In this document: one piece after another, positions 1 to 10,200 of the stretch
Position numbering within the stretch: position 1 is the first letter of the stretch
How the letters are laid out: each line of letters opens with the position of its first letter
DNA from: Areca catechu
Taxonomy: Eukaryota > Streptophyta > Magnoliopsida > Arecales > Arecaceae
Assembly (NCBI GenBank): GCA_021397845.1
Contig: CM038052.1
Coordinates: forward strand, 135,413,854-135,477,853
Direction: 5' to 3'
Length of the DNA stretch: 64,000 nucleotides
Notes under the pieces: generated by a model
Told to the model about the DNA's origin: nothing
The model's input: the letters and a program-made list of their open reading frames with translations, nothing else
The model's database searches: none
Made by a program: the position numbers and the translations under genes

Positions 1-2581
1 GCAGGTTCAAGATCTTTTAGACAAAGGCTTTGTACGGGAAAGCATTAGCCCGTGCGCGATACCAGCACTTTTGGTGCCGAAAAAGGATGGTCATGGCATA
101 TGTGTGTTGACAGCCGAGCAATAAACAGAATTACTGTGAAGTATAGATTTCCAATACCGAGGCTGGATGATATGCTAGATCAGTTGAATGGTGCCATGTT
201 CTTTACTAAGATTGATTTGAAAAGTGGGTATCATCAGATCAGAATGAAGCCAGGTGATGAATGGAAGACAACCTTCAAGACAAAGGAAGGCCTGTATGAA
301 TGGTTGGTGATACCATTCGGGCTATCTAATGTGCCTAGTACGTTTATGCCAGTAATGAACCAGGTTTTCCATCCATTCCTTAGTTCTTTTGTTGTTGCAT
401 ACTTTGATGATATATTGATATATAGTAAGATAGCACAAGAGCATGTTGAGCATGTTTCACAAGTTCTAACAGTATTACGTGAAAACCAGCTTTTTGCTAA
501 CCCAGAGAAGTGTATTTGGATGGTAGACAAATTAATTTTTCTGGGATATGTTGTTACTGATGATGGAATTCTTCCAGATGAAAGTAAGGTGCGAGCGATA
601 GTGGACTGGCCAGCACCTACTACTTTGACTGAATTGAGATCCTTTTTGGGTCTTGCAGGTTTTTACAGAAGGTTTGTGAAGAGGTATAGTGAGATTGCTG
701 CACCCTTAACAGACTTGTTGAAATTAAATCAGTTTGGATGGAATGACTCTGCTCATGCAGCATTTGATGAGATGAAAGTCAAGTTGACCCAAGCACCACT
801 GTTGGTTCTTCTAGATTTTGACAAGGTATTCGAAGTGGATTATGATGCTTCGAAGACTGGGATTGGCGTAGTACTCAGCCAAGATGGGAGGCCTGTTGCT
901 TTCTACAGTGAGAAGCTTGGAGGTGCCAAACTGTTGTCTTCGGTTTATGATTTGAGCTATACGCCATTGTGAGGTCATTGCAACATTGGCGACATTACTT
1001 GATCCAGCGAGAATTTGTGCTATACTCAGATCATCAAGCATTAAAATTTCTATAGGGACAGCATAAGTTGAGCTCCAGACAAGCAAAATGGGTAAGTACT
1101 CTACAGGAGTATACTTTCAGCGTCAAGCATAAGTCAGGCACTTTGAACAAAGTGGCAGATGCTTTAAGTAGATGGAGTTTATTGATTGGTGCTATGCTTA
1201 TATACCCTTGGGTTTGAAAGCATGAAGGATGATATCCGTGCAGATGAGCATTTCCAAAGCATTGTGACTGAATTGGAAGCTGGAGGTCGATCTGACTTCG
1301 TCCTACATGATGGATATTTGTTCCGTGGTAATTGCCTCTGTATTCCTAACACTTCACTGCGTGTATTGATTATTCAGGAGCTGCATAATCAAGGACATTT
1401 TGGAAGAGACAAAACTGCATGGTTAATTCGTCAACGATTTTATTGGCCTGGGCTTGACCGAGATGTCAAAACCTTTGTGAAGAGATGCCGTTTGTGTCAG
1501 GAATCCAGATGAGCCGTGGCTAGAGGTATCTATGGATTTTGTTGTAGGTTTACCACGGACAGTGAGAGGTCTAGACTCAATTATGGTAGTCATAGATCGG
1601 TTCAGCAAGATGGCTTGTTTCTTGCCATGCAAAATGATATTTGATGCATCGAAAGTAGCTAATCTTTATTTTTCTGCAGTTGTTCGACATTATGGGTTAC
1701 CATCGTCGATAGTTTCGAACCGAGATAGCAAATTTATGGGGTATTTCTGGCATGAATTGTGGAAAAAGTTGGGTACAAAATTAAAATTTAGTAGTCCCTA
1801 TCATCCTCAGACCGATGGACAAACCGAGACTATCAACTGAAGTCTTGGTAACTTGTTGAGAGCCAATATGCAAGAATTTAAAAACTGGGATGTATGCTTA
1901 CCAAAGATTGAGTTTGAGTTCAATTCTTCGGTGAACCGTTCTATTGGTTTTACACCTTTTCAGGTATTGTATGGATTTCTGCCAAGAGGACCACTTGATA
2001 TTTTACCTGTTAATGTGCTAAACAAATCAAGTAAGAAGATAGAAGATCGAGTGGCTGATCTACGTGAGGTGCACGCAACTGTTAAAGCCAATCTAGAGCA
2101 AAATTATGCCAAGTATAAGGCTAAGGCTGATCAGACGCATTGACAATAGACTTTTGAGGTTGGTGATTTGGTATGGGTCTTCTTGCCAAGAGAACAATAT
2201 CCACAGGGGGCCTACACCAAACTCAAACCAAAGAAAATTAGTCCTTGTCAGGTGTTGGAGAAATTTAGTAACAATGCCTACCGAGTTGAATTACCAGACG
2301 ATGTCCTTATTTCCGATGTATTCAATATTCGACATCTAACCCCTTATGCAGGTGATAATTCAATCTTGAGGACAAGCTTTTCAGAGGAAGGGGAGAGTGA
2401 TGCGGACATCGAGATGAATATTGAACCTGATCAGTTGACTCATATATCAGGACAGCCTGGTGATAGCTCGGCGAAGCCCAAACTAGACGTTTCAGCTCAG
2501 CTTCCGGTTCATGACGATTTGGGACAGCCAGCCTCGCTAGCAGGAAACGTGCGCAGGTCCAGACGCCTTCAAGGGAAATAA
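1..2581 (+). pseudogene. E1 left unit pol: RT-RNase H-integrase (partial, broken)
   Basis: The window opens inside reverse transcriptase. RT (about 1-620) has the palm motif FVVAYFDDILIYS with the two aspartates at 406-411. RNase H follows (about 790-1180, interrupted by stops after 972). The integrase zinc domain (1371-1506) shows H-x3-H and C-x2-C. The integrase core (1532-1840) has D in MDFVVG and E in TDGQTETIN. The C-terminal domain (1853-2581) ends RRSRRLQGK at a TAA (2579-2581). Damage: frame breaks after 972, 1512, 1840 and 2143; a deletion of about 54 bases near 1505 relative to the right unit; and Asn (codon 1718-1720) where integrases have the second catalytic Asp (SNRDSKF against the usual SDRD). 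Strand transfer activity is therefore not expected. Confidence 0.85.
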
Positions 2582-2607
2582 GTTTCTAATCTGACCCGTT
2601 TATGGGA

Positions 2608-3193
2608 TGAAAATAATTAATTGGGAATGGGGCCGAAGGCCAATACACTATTAGCGCCCGTGGAGTTTCAGATCCGGAAAACACCGGAGTCTTTAGTCTT
2701 ATTATTATTATAATTTTATTAGGGCGTGAACTCTTGATCAGTTGTATGATTCTTTAAATACCGAACCAAGGAATAAAAAAAGAGGAGAGCATTTTATTTG
2801 GAATTTTTATGGTACTTTCGTGTTTCTGTGGAAGGCCATCCGGCCTTTCTTCTTCCCCTCGCACACACCAGGTCGAAAGCCTGGTTGGGAGAGGACGATT
2901 CCGTGAGGAATCTCTTCCGGAAGTTCCAAGTTCTTGATAAAAAAAGAAGAAGAAACAGGGACTCACGATGAGAAACCCACCGTTCGTCCCTTCCATTCGT
3001 GAAGACCCGGATTGAAATCCGGTAGAGGGCTGGCAACGTGAGGAATCACGCTGCCCTTCCAGTGCTTGATCGTTGCAGGTTTCAAAGGATCTTCCCCATC
3101 TTGCTCAATCCTAGCATCCAAGAGTTTTAAGATCCCGTTCTCGCTGAGTCGAGGTTTTGGTCGCTGCAGGCATTTGACATCCACCCTGCACCA
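2608..3193 (+). repeat. E1 central LTR (586 bp)
   Basis: This stretch matches 7831-8416 along its whole length apart from scattered substitutions and small indels. I set the left end at TGAAAATAAT and the right end at CCCTGCACCA, which gives TG...CA ends and 586 bp for both copies. It holds a TTTAAATA promoter-like box (about 2754), a run of ATT triplets (about 2700) and A-rich signals. A primer binding site follows at 3197. The left edge is a best guess: a purine-rich stretch about 20 bases downstream could also mark it. Confidence 0.75.
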
Positions 3194-3196
3194 GCT

Positions 3197-3209
3197 TGGT
3201 ATCAGAGCC
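3197..3209 (+). promoter_or_regulatory. E1 primer binding site
   Basis: TGGTATCAGAGCC lies 3 bases after the LTR end. It is complementary to the 3' end of plant initiator methionine tRNA, the usual primer for minus-strand synthesis in plant LTR retrotransposons. Its place next to the central LTR shows that the right-hand unit starts here. The 100 bases that follow hold six copies of a short TGATCC-type repeat before the gag start. Confidence 0.9.
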
Positions 3210-3323
3210 TTGATCCATTCTTGATCTGTCCTTGATCCGTTCTTGATGTATCCCTGATCCGTTCTTGATCTGTCCTTGATCCGTTCTTGATTTAAAAAAA
3301 AAAAAAAAATTCTGCTGGCAACC

Positions 3324-4410
3324 ATGGAGCGGAACAACGAGGAGCCTTCTCTTCGTGATGTTGTGGTGACCCAGCAGCAGATGATGGCTGTTTTGCAAGC
3401 AATGATGCATGCTTGGAGGCACAAGATCGTGCTATACCTCATCAAGATCTCAATGTACCTGACGAACTTCGAGAAGGTGATGCCGACCCTTTCCAGAATA
3501 TTGAAGATCCTCCATCATTGCAAAGAGGGCAGCAACCGCGGCGTGATATAGCACTTCCCAGGGATTTCGGACCGTCGCCTGTGCATGACAATCAGACTCG
3601 TTGGGAGTCTGGGTTTTGGATTGAAATACCGGAGTTCAGAGGTGGTTTGAATCCTGATGAGTATATGGATTGGACCCTGTAGGTTGATGATGTTTTCCGG
3701 CTGAAAGAAGTGCCTTTGGACAAGCAAGTGCTGCTTATCACAATCCGATTCCGAGATCGAGCAGCGGCTTGGTGGCATGCAAAGCACTACCGGAGGTATA
3801 TGGATGGGAGGCCACCAATTGCATCATGGGCAGCCTTGAAGCAGGAGATGAATCAGGAGTTCCTTCCTCCGAACCATGAACAGGTCCTTTATTCTAAATT
3901 GCATGGTTTAACACAAGGAAATCGAAGCGTGGAAGATTATACTACAGAGTTCTACCAACTGGTGGCTCGAAACCGATTGATAGAGTCAGAACCGAGGTTG
4001 GTAGCTATCTATTTGCTTGGACTGCGATTCCCGATCCAGGATGCGTTGGCTCTGCATCGGATTGACAGTGTTGGTGATGCGCACATGCGGGCGCAAGCCG
4101 GAGCGGAGCCTGGTGTGGAATAGAGGGTTCCAGAGTAGATAAAAATTATCTAGTCAGTTTTCGGGGCAGAGTTCTGGTAGTAGGAGTGCACCTTCTGTGG
4201 TGAGGCAACAAACTTCGGCAGTTCCTCCGAGACCTACAGTGCCGAGTGGGGCTTCAGGTTCCCAGCAGAGGGTGGGCAGCAATCGAGCCAATGTTCGCTG
4301 CCATCGGTGTCATGACCTAGGATATTATGCCAATGAGTGCCCCAAGCACGTACCCAGTTACTTATGGAGGAGGAGCAGGAAGTTGAATTTCTCGAGGATA
4401 GGAGTTCGAG
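3324..4410 (+). pseudogene. E1 right unit gag (frameshifted)
   Basis: The start is the ATG at 3324 in a good context (ACCATGGAG), 115 bases after the primer binding site. Gag forms the particle that packages element RNA. A frame change occurs around 3413-3420, a stop at about 3681 splits the capsid, and another break follows 4123. The capsid region (about 3600-4090) has the retrotransposon gag signature (RDRAAAWWHAKH, then NRSVEDYTTEFYQLVARN). The zinc knuckle (4299-4340) reads CHRCHDLGYYANEC: the histidine of the C-x2-C-x4-H-x4-C pattern is tyrosine (TAT for CAT). The frames show this copy cannot make intact Gag. Confidence 0.85.
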
Positions 4411-4416
4411 GATAAG

Positions 4417-5200
4417 ATGTATGTGATTGACCCAGACCACATCCAGGGAGAGAGTCTGATCATTAGGAGGATGTGTCTTGCACCAAGAGCTGGTGGAGAT
4501 TGGCATCGGCACGATATTTTCTCAACAAAGTGCACTGTAGCTGGTAAAACTTGCAAGGTAATTATTGATTCTGGAAGTTGGGAGAATGTGATTGCTGAGA
4601 AAGTTGTGAAGAAATTAGGGTTGATGACTGAGCCCCATCCTCAACCATACAAGCTCGGCTGGGTGAATCGGGATGCAGATATTCAGGTCAGTCGACGTTG
4701 TATGTTGGCCTTGTCTTTTGGGCCTCAGCTTGAGATGTCAATAGTAGCTGATGTTGTACCGATGGATGCGACACACATCATTTTGGGATGACCTTGGCAG
4801 TTTGATAATAAAGTAGTGTATAATGGTTACACTCATACTTATATGCTGCGACCAGATGGGAGAAAAGTGATCTTGAAACCACTACAGGACATGGCTGATC
4901 AGAAGGTAGTAATTTGTTTGCCAAGCAAGGAGTTTGAGGCGAGTCTAGAGGGAGAAGATCTCTATTTTGCCATGGTTAGTAAGCCAGAAGAGTTTGGCTA
5001 GAATGGGGAGCAAGAGCTACATGATCTTCCTCAGGAGTTGGTGTCAGTTTTGGGGAGTTTCGGGATGTTGTACGGAGTGAGCTTCCTGCGGGTTTGCCAC
5101 CACTTCGAGATATTCAGCATGAGATTGATCTGATTCCGGGTTCTGTGTTGCCAAATAAGGCTCATTAACGAATGACCCCGCAGTAGCATGAGGAGCTGAA
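4417..5200 (+). pseudogene. E1 right unit protease and linker to RT
   Basis: A retropepsin-like domain lies at about 4500-4790. It has the catalytic motif IIDSGS at 4561-4578 and a later ATHIILG, which resembles the ILG flap-side motif. A TGA at 4790-4792 interrupts the chain, and the next segment (4816-5001) continues the protease-RT linker. The protease would release Gag and Pol domains. Further frame breaks occur between 5001 and the RT at about 5200, where the region before RT reads through several stops. Confidence 0.75.
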
Positions 5201-5202
5201 GA

Positions 5203-6382
5203 GGCAGGTTCAAGATCTTTTAGACAAAGGCTTTGTACGGGAAAGCATTAGCCCGTGCACGGTACCAGCACTTTTGGTGCCAAAAAGGATGGTTCATGGC
5301 GTATGTGTGTTGACAGCCGGGCAATAAACATAATTACTGTGAAGTATAGATTTCCAATACCAAGGCTGGATGATATGCTAGATCAGTTGAGTGGTGCCGT
5401 GTTCTTTACTAAGATTGATTTGAAAAGTGGGTATCATCATATCAGAATGAAGCCAGGTGATGAATGGAAGACAGCCTTCAAGACAAAGGAAGGCCTGTAT
5501 GAATGGTTGGTGATGCCATTCGGGCTATCTAATGCGCCTAGTACATTTATACGAGTAATGAACCAGGTTTTGCATCAATTCCTTCTTAGTTCTTTTGTTG
5601 TTGCATACTTTGATGATATATTGATATACAGTAAGACAGCACAAGAGCATGTTGAGCATGTTTCACAAGTTCTAACAGTATTACGTGAAAACCAGCTTTT
5701 TGCTAACCCAGAGAAGTGTATTTGGATGGTAGACAAATTAATTTTTCTGGGATATGTTGTTACTGGTGATGGAATTCTTCCAGATGAAAGTAAGGTGCGA
5801 GCGATAGTGGACTGGCCAGCACCTACTACTTTGACTGAATTGAGATCCTTTTTGGATCTTGCGGGTTTTTACAGAAGGTTTGTGAAGAGGTATAGTGAGA
5901 TTGCTGCACCCTTAACAGACTTGTTGAAATTAAATCAGTTTGGATGGAATGACTCTGCTCAGGCAGCATTTGATGAGATGAAAGTCAAGTTGACCCAAGC
6001 ACCACTGTTGGTTCTTTCAGATTTTGACAAGGTATTCAAAGTGGATTATGATTCTTCGAAGACTGGGATTGGCACAGTACTTAGCCAAGATGGGAGACCC
6101 GTTGCTTTCTACAGCGAGAAGCTGCCAAACTGTTGTATTCAGTTTATGATTTGGAGCTATACGCCATTATGAGGTCATTGCAACTTGGCGACATTACTTG
6201 ATCCAGCGAGAATTTGTGCTGTACTCAAATCATCAAGCATTAAAATTTCTACAGGGACAACATAAGTTGAGCTCCAGACATGCAAAATGGATGTAAGTAC
6301 TCTACAGGAGTATACTTTCAGCATCAAGCATAAGTCAGGCACTTTGAACAAAGTGGCAGATGCTTTAAGTTGACAGAGTTTA
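5203..6382 (+). pseudogene. E1 right unit reverse transcriptase and RNase H
   Basis: RT begins near 5203 (VQDLLDKGFVRESI-like). A one-base difference from the left unit near 5285 shifts the frame, and 5255-6172 reads on through the fingers and palm (YRFPIPRLDDMLDQL, FTKIDLKSGYHHIRMKP). The catalytic box YFDD is at 5606-5617. RNase H starts near 6000 (VDYDSSKTGIGTVLSQDG) and breaks at about 6120, where bases present in the left unit are missing. Compared with the left unit, RT is the best preserved part of both copies. Both units retain the RT aspartates. Confidence 0.85.
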
Positions 6383-7869
6383 TTGATTGGTGCTATGCAA
6401 GTATATACCCTTGGGTTAAAAAGCATGAAGGATGATATCCGTGCAGATGAACATTTCCAGAGCATTGTGACTGAATTGGAAGCTGGAGGTCGATCTGACT
6501 TCGTCCTACATGATGGATATTTGTTCCGTGGTAATTGCCTCTGTATTCCTAATACTTCACTACGTGTATTGATTATTCAGGAGCTGCATAATCAAGGACA
6601 TTTTGGAAGAGACAAAACTGCATGGTTAATTCGTCAATGGTTTTATAGGCCTGGGCTTGACCGAGATGTCAAAACCTTTATGAAGAGATGCCGTTTGTGT
6701 CAGGAATCCAAAGGATCAGATACAAATCAAGGTTTATATACCCCTTTACCGATTCCAGATGAGCCATGGCGAGAGGTATCTATGGATTTTGTTGTAGGTT
6801 TACCGCGGACAGTGAGAGGTCTAGACTCAATTATGGTAGTCGTAGATCAGTTCAGCAAGATGGCTTGTTTCTTGCCATGCAAAATGATATTTGATGCATC
6901 GAAAGTACCTGATCTTTATTTTTATGCAGTTGTTCGACATTATGGGTTACCATCGTCGAAGTTTATGGGGCATTTCTGGCATGAATTATGGAAAAAGTTG
7001 GGTACAAAATTAAATTCAGTAGTCCCTATCATCCTCAGACCGATGGGCAAACCGAGACTGTCAACCGAAGTCTTGGTAACTTGTTGAGAGCCAATGTGCA
7101 AGAATTTAAAAACTAGGATGTATTCTTACCAAAGATTGAGTTTGAGTTCAATTCTTCGGTGAACCATTCTACTGGTTTTACACCCTTTCAGGTATTGTAT
7201 GGATTTCTGCCAAGAGGACCACTTGATATTTTACCTGTTGATGTGCCAAACAAATCAAGTAAGAAGATAGAAGATCGAGTGGCTGATCTACGTGAGGTGC
7301 ACACAACTGTTAAAGCCGATCTAGAGCAAAATTATGCCAAGTATAAGGCTAAGGCTGATCAGACGCGTCGACAATAGACTTTTGAGGTTGGTGATTTGGT
7401 ATGGGTCTTCTTGCCAAGAGAACGATATCCACAGGGCCTATACCAAACTCAAACCAAAGAAAATTGATCCTTGTCAGGTGTTGGAGAAATTTAGTGACAA
7501 TGCCTATTGAGTTGAATTACCAGACGATGTCTTTATTTCTGATGTATTCAATATTCGACATCTAACCCCTTATGCTGGTGATAATTCATTCTTGAGGACA
7601 AGTTTTTCAGAGGAAGGGAGAGTGATGCGGACATCGAGATGAATATTGAACCTGATCAGTTGACTCATATATCAGGACAGCCTGGTGATAGCGACGAAGC
7701 CCAAACCAGACGTTTCGGCTCAGCTTCTGGCCCATGACGATTTGGGGCAGCCAGCCTCGCCAGCAGGAAACGTGCGCAGGTCCATACGCCTTCAAGGGAA
7801 ACAAGTTTCTAATCTGACCCGTTTATGGGATGAAAATAATTATTTAGGAATTGGGCCGAAGGCCCAATA
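6383..7869 (+). pseudogene. E1 right unit integrase, reading into the 3' LTR
   Basis: The zinc domain (about 6580-6715, H-x3-H...C-x2-C) and the linker NQGLYTPLPIPDEPWREV (missing in the left unit) are intact. The core begins MDFVVGLPRT (6783). A deletion of about 20 bases at 6958-6961 removes the segment with the second catalytic Asp and shifts the frame. The C-terminal part continues in pieces (7159-7377, 7685-7869). The last piece has RRSIRLQGKQVSN and no stop where the left unit has TAA, so it runs about 39 bases into the LTR. In CRM elements the integrase C-terminus is likewise partly LTR-encoded, which supports that lineage. Confidence 0.8.
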
Positions 7870-8416
7870 ACTATTAGCGCCCGTGGAGTTTCAAATCCGG
7901 AAAACGGAGTCTTTAGTCTTATTATTATTATTATTATTTTATTAGGGCGTGAACTCTTGATCGGTTGTATGATTCTTTAAACACCGAACCAATGAATAAA
8001 AAAAAGAGAGAGCATTTTATTTGGAATTTTTACGGTACTTTGGTGTTTCTGTGGAAGGCCGTCCAGCCTTTCTTCTTCCCCTCGCGCACACCAGGTCGAA
8101 AGCCTGGTTGGGAGAGGATGATTCCGTGAGGAATCTCTTCCTTCCGTTCCAAGTTCTTGATAAAAAAAAAAGAAGAAACACAGGGACTCACTGTGAGAAA
8201 CCCACCGTTCATCCCTTCCATTCGTGAAGACCCGATTGAAATCCAGTCGAGGGCTGGCAACGTGAGGAATCACGCTGCCCTTCCAGCGCTTGATCGTTGC
8301 AGGTTTCAAAGGATCTTCCCCATCTTGCTCAATCCTAGCATCCAAGAGTTCTAAGATCCCATTCTCGCTGAGTCGGGGTTTGGTCGCTGCAGGCATTTGA
8401 CAACCGCCCTGTATCA
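7831..8416 (+). repeat. E1 right-hand LTR (586 bp)
   Basis: This is the partner of 2608-3193, with the same TGAAAATAAT start and a CCCTGTATCA end. No primer binding site follows (GGGCCATACT instead), so it is the terminal 3' LTR. The next bases match the E2 LTR family, which places the E1 insertion inside an E2 LTR. Confidence 0.75.
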
Positions 8417-8672
8417 GGGCCATACTTATAGGCTCCCAAGTTCTCATTCAAAATTTGAAAAGAGGAGTTACAAAGCTTGATTTGAGGATGAGTCAATGGG
8501 GGGACCTAAATTTGAATTTGAAATTTTTTCTCCCATGAAGCATGGCCGAATTTTGAACTTCTCCTCTCATGAAGCTTGGCATCCAACTTTTGAAATTTGA
8601 ACCTCTTCTTGGCCGACCATGTCGCTTGATTTGGGGGCGTGGAGTGTGGATGTTATTGGCTAGGATCAAAGA
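8417..8672 (-). repeat. E2 host LTR, left fragment
   Basis: This matches about 9510-9760 of the E2 copy described below: CCAAGTTCTCATT against CTAAGTCCTCATT, then ACAAAGCTTGATTTG against ACAAGACTTGATTTG, and so on to GGCTAGGATCAAAG. It is bounded by the E1 LTR on the left and the E3 LTR on the right. The matching sequence resumes at about 45853, so this appears to be the left flank of everything inserted between 8673 and about 45852. No coding capacity is seen. Confidence 0.6.
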
Positions 8673-8759
8673 TGGTGGGGGCACCAGGATCAGACATAAA
8701 TTACTGGGCCCTATCTGATTTACTTAGCCATGTGTAAAATTTTGTAATCAAGTAAGATT
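8673..8759 (+). repeat. E3 5' LTR, first part
   Basis: It begins TGGTGGGGGCACCAGGATCA and matches 14455-14555 up to AAGATT, where the E2 copy interrupts. The LTR resumes at 10201 with GAGTCCTG. Confidence 0.8.
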
Positions 8760-8760
8760 A

Positions 8761-10196
8761 TGATGCGGGATGAAACTCTGATACTAAACATGGTGCGGGA
8801 CTACTATGCTAGGATTGATAAGATGCATGCAAGTCATTTTTCTTTTTGTTGTTTTAAGTTTTAATATGTTCACTGATTCCCGAGTCAAGTTAAGAATGGA
8901 ACTAGAGATTCTATAAAGACAAAAACTTCTAGCTAGCAAAGATAGTCCTTAAATAAAGATAACGAGAGAACCTCAGGATTGAGAAGCCCCGTAGGACTTA
9001 GCTTTAAATCAATACCTACTTAGGAGATTAGGGGTGCAAACCGTGAAGACTCTGATGCACCCGATGTCGAGTTCACTCACTCTCTTGGATGCGGCCTAGA
9101 GGATCAAGCCTTCAACCTTGCGAATTTGCTGGCTTTCCATTCGATGGTCATGGGGCAAGGAAGACCAACTCCATTGTCCATGGCACCTAGAGGACCTGCG
9201 AGCACCCAAGGGAAGCATTAGAAAACATCAAGAAGAAGGAATAAGCAAGTAAGAAGGGATGGGAAAGAGTTGAGAATGGTGGTCGAGGAGGCTCTTCTTG
9301 CTAGGCATCTAGGTGGAGTTTCCAGGGGCATCCAAGCTTGAAGATTAGTGGGTGGCTTGCAAAGGAGGAAGGGAACTTAGGGCCTCTCACCCCTCGATGT
9401 CCTGAAGGACAAAGGCACTCTCTCACAAAGTTCCTAGTCTAAGAAAATAAGGGCTATAATGAAGTAGAAACTTTTCAAAATTTTCATCCATCAAAAACTA
9501 GTTTACAAGAGGGTTAGGGTCCTTTTTATAAGCACCTAAGTCCTCATTTGACATTCGAATTCAAAATTGAAATAGGGGTCACAAGACTTGATTTGGGGGA
9601 GTGAAGAGAGGATGTTGTCTTCATGAATCAAGGGGCGCCTATTTTGAATTTTGAATCTCCTCTTCATGAAGCTTTGACCAACCATGAATGCTAGGCTGAT
9701 CCTTGGTGATATAGCTTGATATGTGGAGTGGGGTGAGGATCTTGTTGGCTTGGATCAAGGGAAGATTAATGGGAGTCAACATGGAATTTGAATTTGAAAT
9801 TTCAGTTTTACTTGGCTGCCCAAGGTGCTTGATGAAGAGGCGCCTCCCATGCCACGTGGCACTGATGATGTGGCACTCCATGAGCTGAAGTGGCACCTCC
9901 CATGCCACGTGGCACTGATGATGTGGCACTCCTAACCTGGCTTAGAGAGGTGGCTTGACTCATTCTTAACTTGATTGCCCACTTGGTTAATTACAGGACT
10001 AATTGACCCTAACCTGACCAAATTGGCAAAATTACCAAACTAAACCAAAAATTGAAATCAACTAGATACTAATTACAAGGCTCAAAAGTAAATTACTCAG
10101 GCTTTTAGGCTTATTATAGGACCTAAAGATTAAGAGCCCTAATCAGAGATCCATAGATGGTTGAGGAGCCTTTGTCTAATCCAGGTTCCCACACTA
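8761..10196 (-). mobile_element. E2 copy in E3: LTR-plus-primer-site remnant
   Basis: Comparing the split 5' LTR of E3 with its intact 3' LTR shows that 8760-10200 is an insertion. On the - strand it starts TAGTGTGGGAACC (TG changed to TA) and ends CCCGCATCA. The flanks GATTA (8756-8760) and GATTG (10197-10201) fit a 5-base duplication of the host GATTG with one change. Plus-strand 8761-8770 (TGATGCGGGA) nearly repeats at 8791-8800 (TGGTGCGGGA). Between them lies CTGATAC in a primer-site-like context on the - strand. It therefore looks like one full LTR (8791-10196) plus primer site plus the last 10 bases of a second LTR, the interior being lost. A minus-strand TATAAAAAGG box is near 9515-9528. 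No ORF of note. Confidence 0.65.
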
Positions 10197-10200
10197 GATT

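Larger units (their letters stand above)
1..8416 (+). mobile_element. E1: tandem CRM-like Ty3/gypsy chromovirus (pol-LTR-gag-pol-LTR)
   Basis: Bases 1-2581 and about 5203-7800 are two near-identical copies of the same RT-RNase H-integrase region. They are separated by one LTR (2608-3193), and a second LTR closes the array (7831-8416). Only the LTR at 2608 is followed by a primer binding site, so the central LTR is both the 3' LTR of the left unit and the 5' LTR of the right unit. This form usually arises by unequal recombination between LTRs. The order protease, RT, RNase H, integrase is Ty3/gypsy. The integrase wording around MDFVVGLPRTVRG resembles the CRM/Galadriel chromovirus group, and I see no classical chromodomain. 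The left end lies outside the window, so no target duplication can be checked. Superfamily is secure; the CRM assignment is likely only. Confidence 0.85.
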
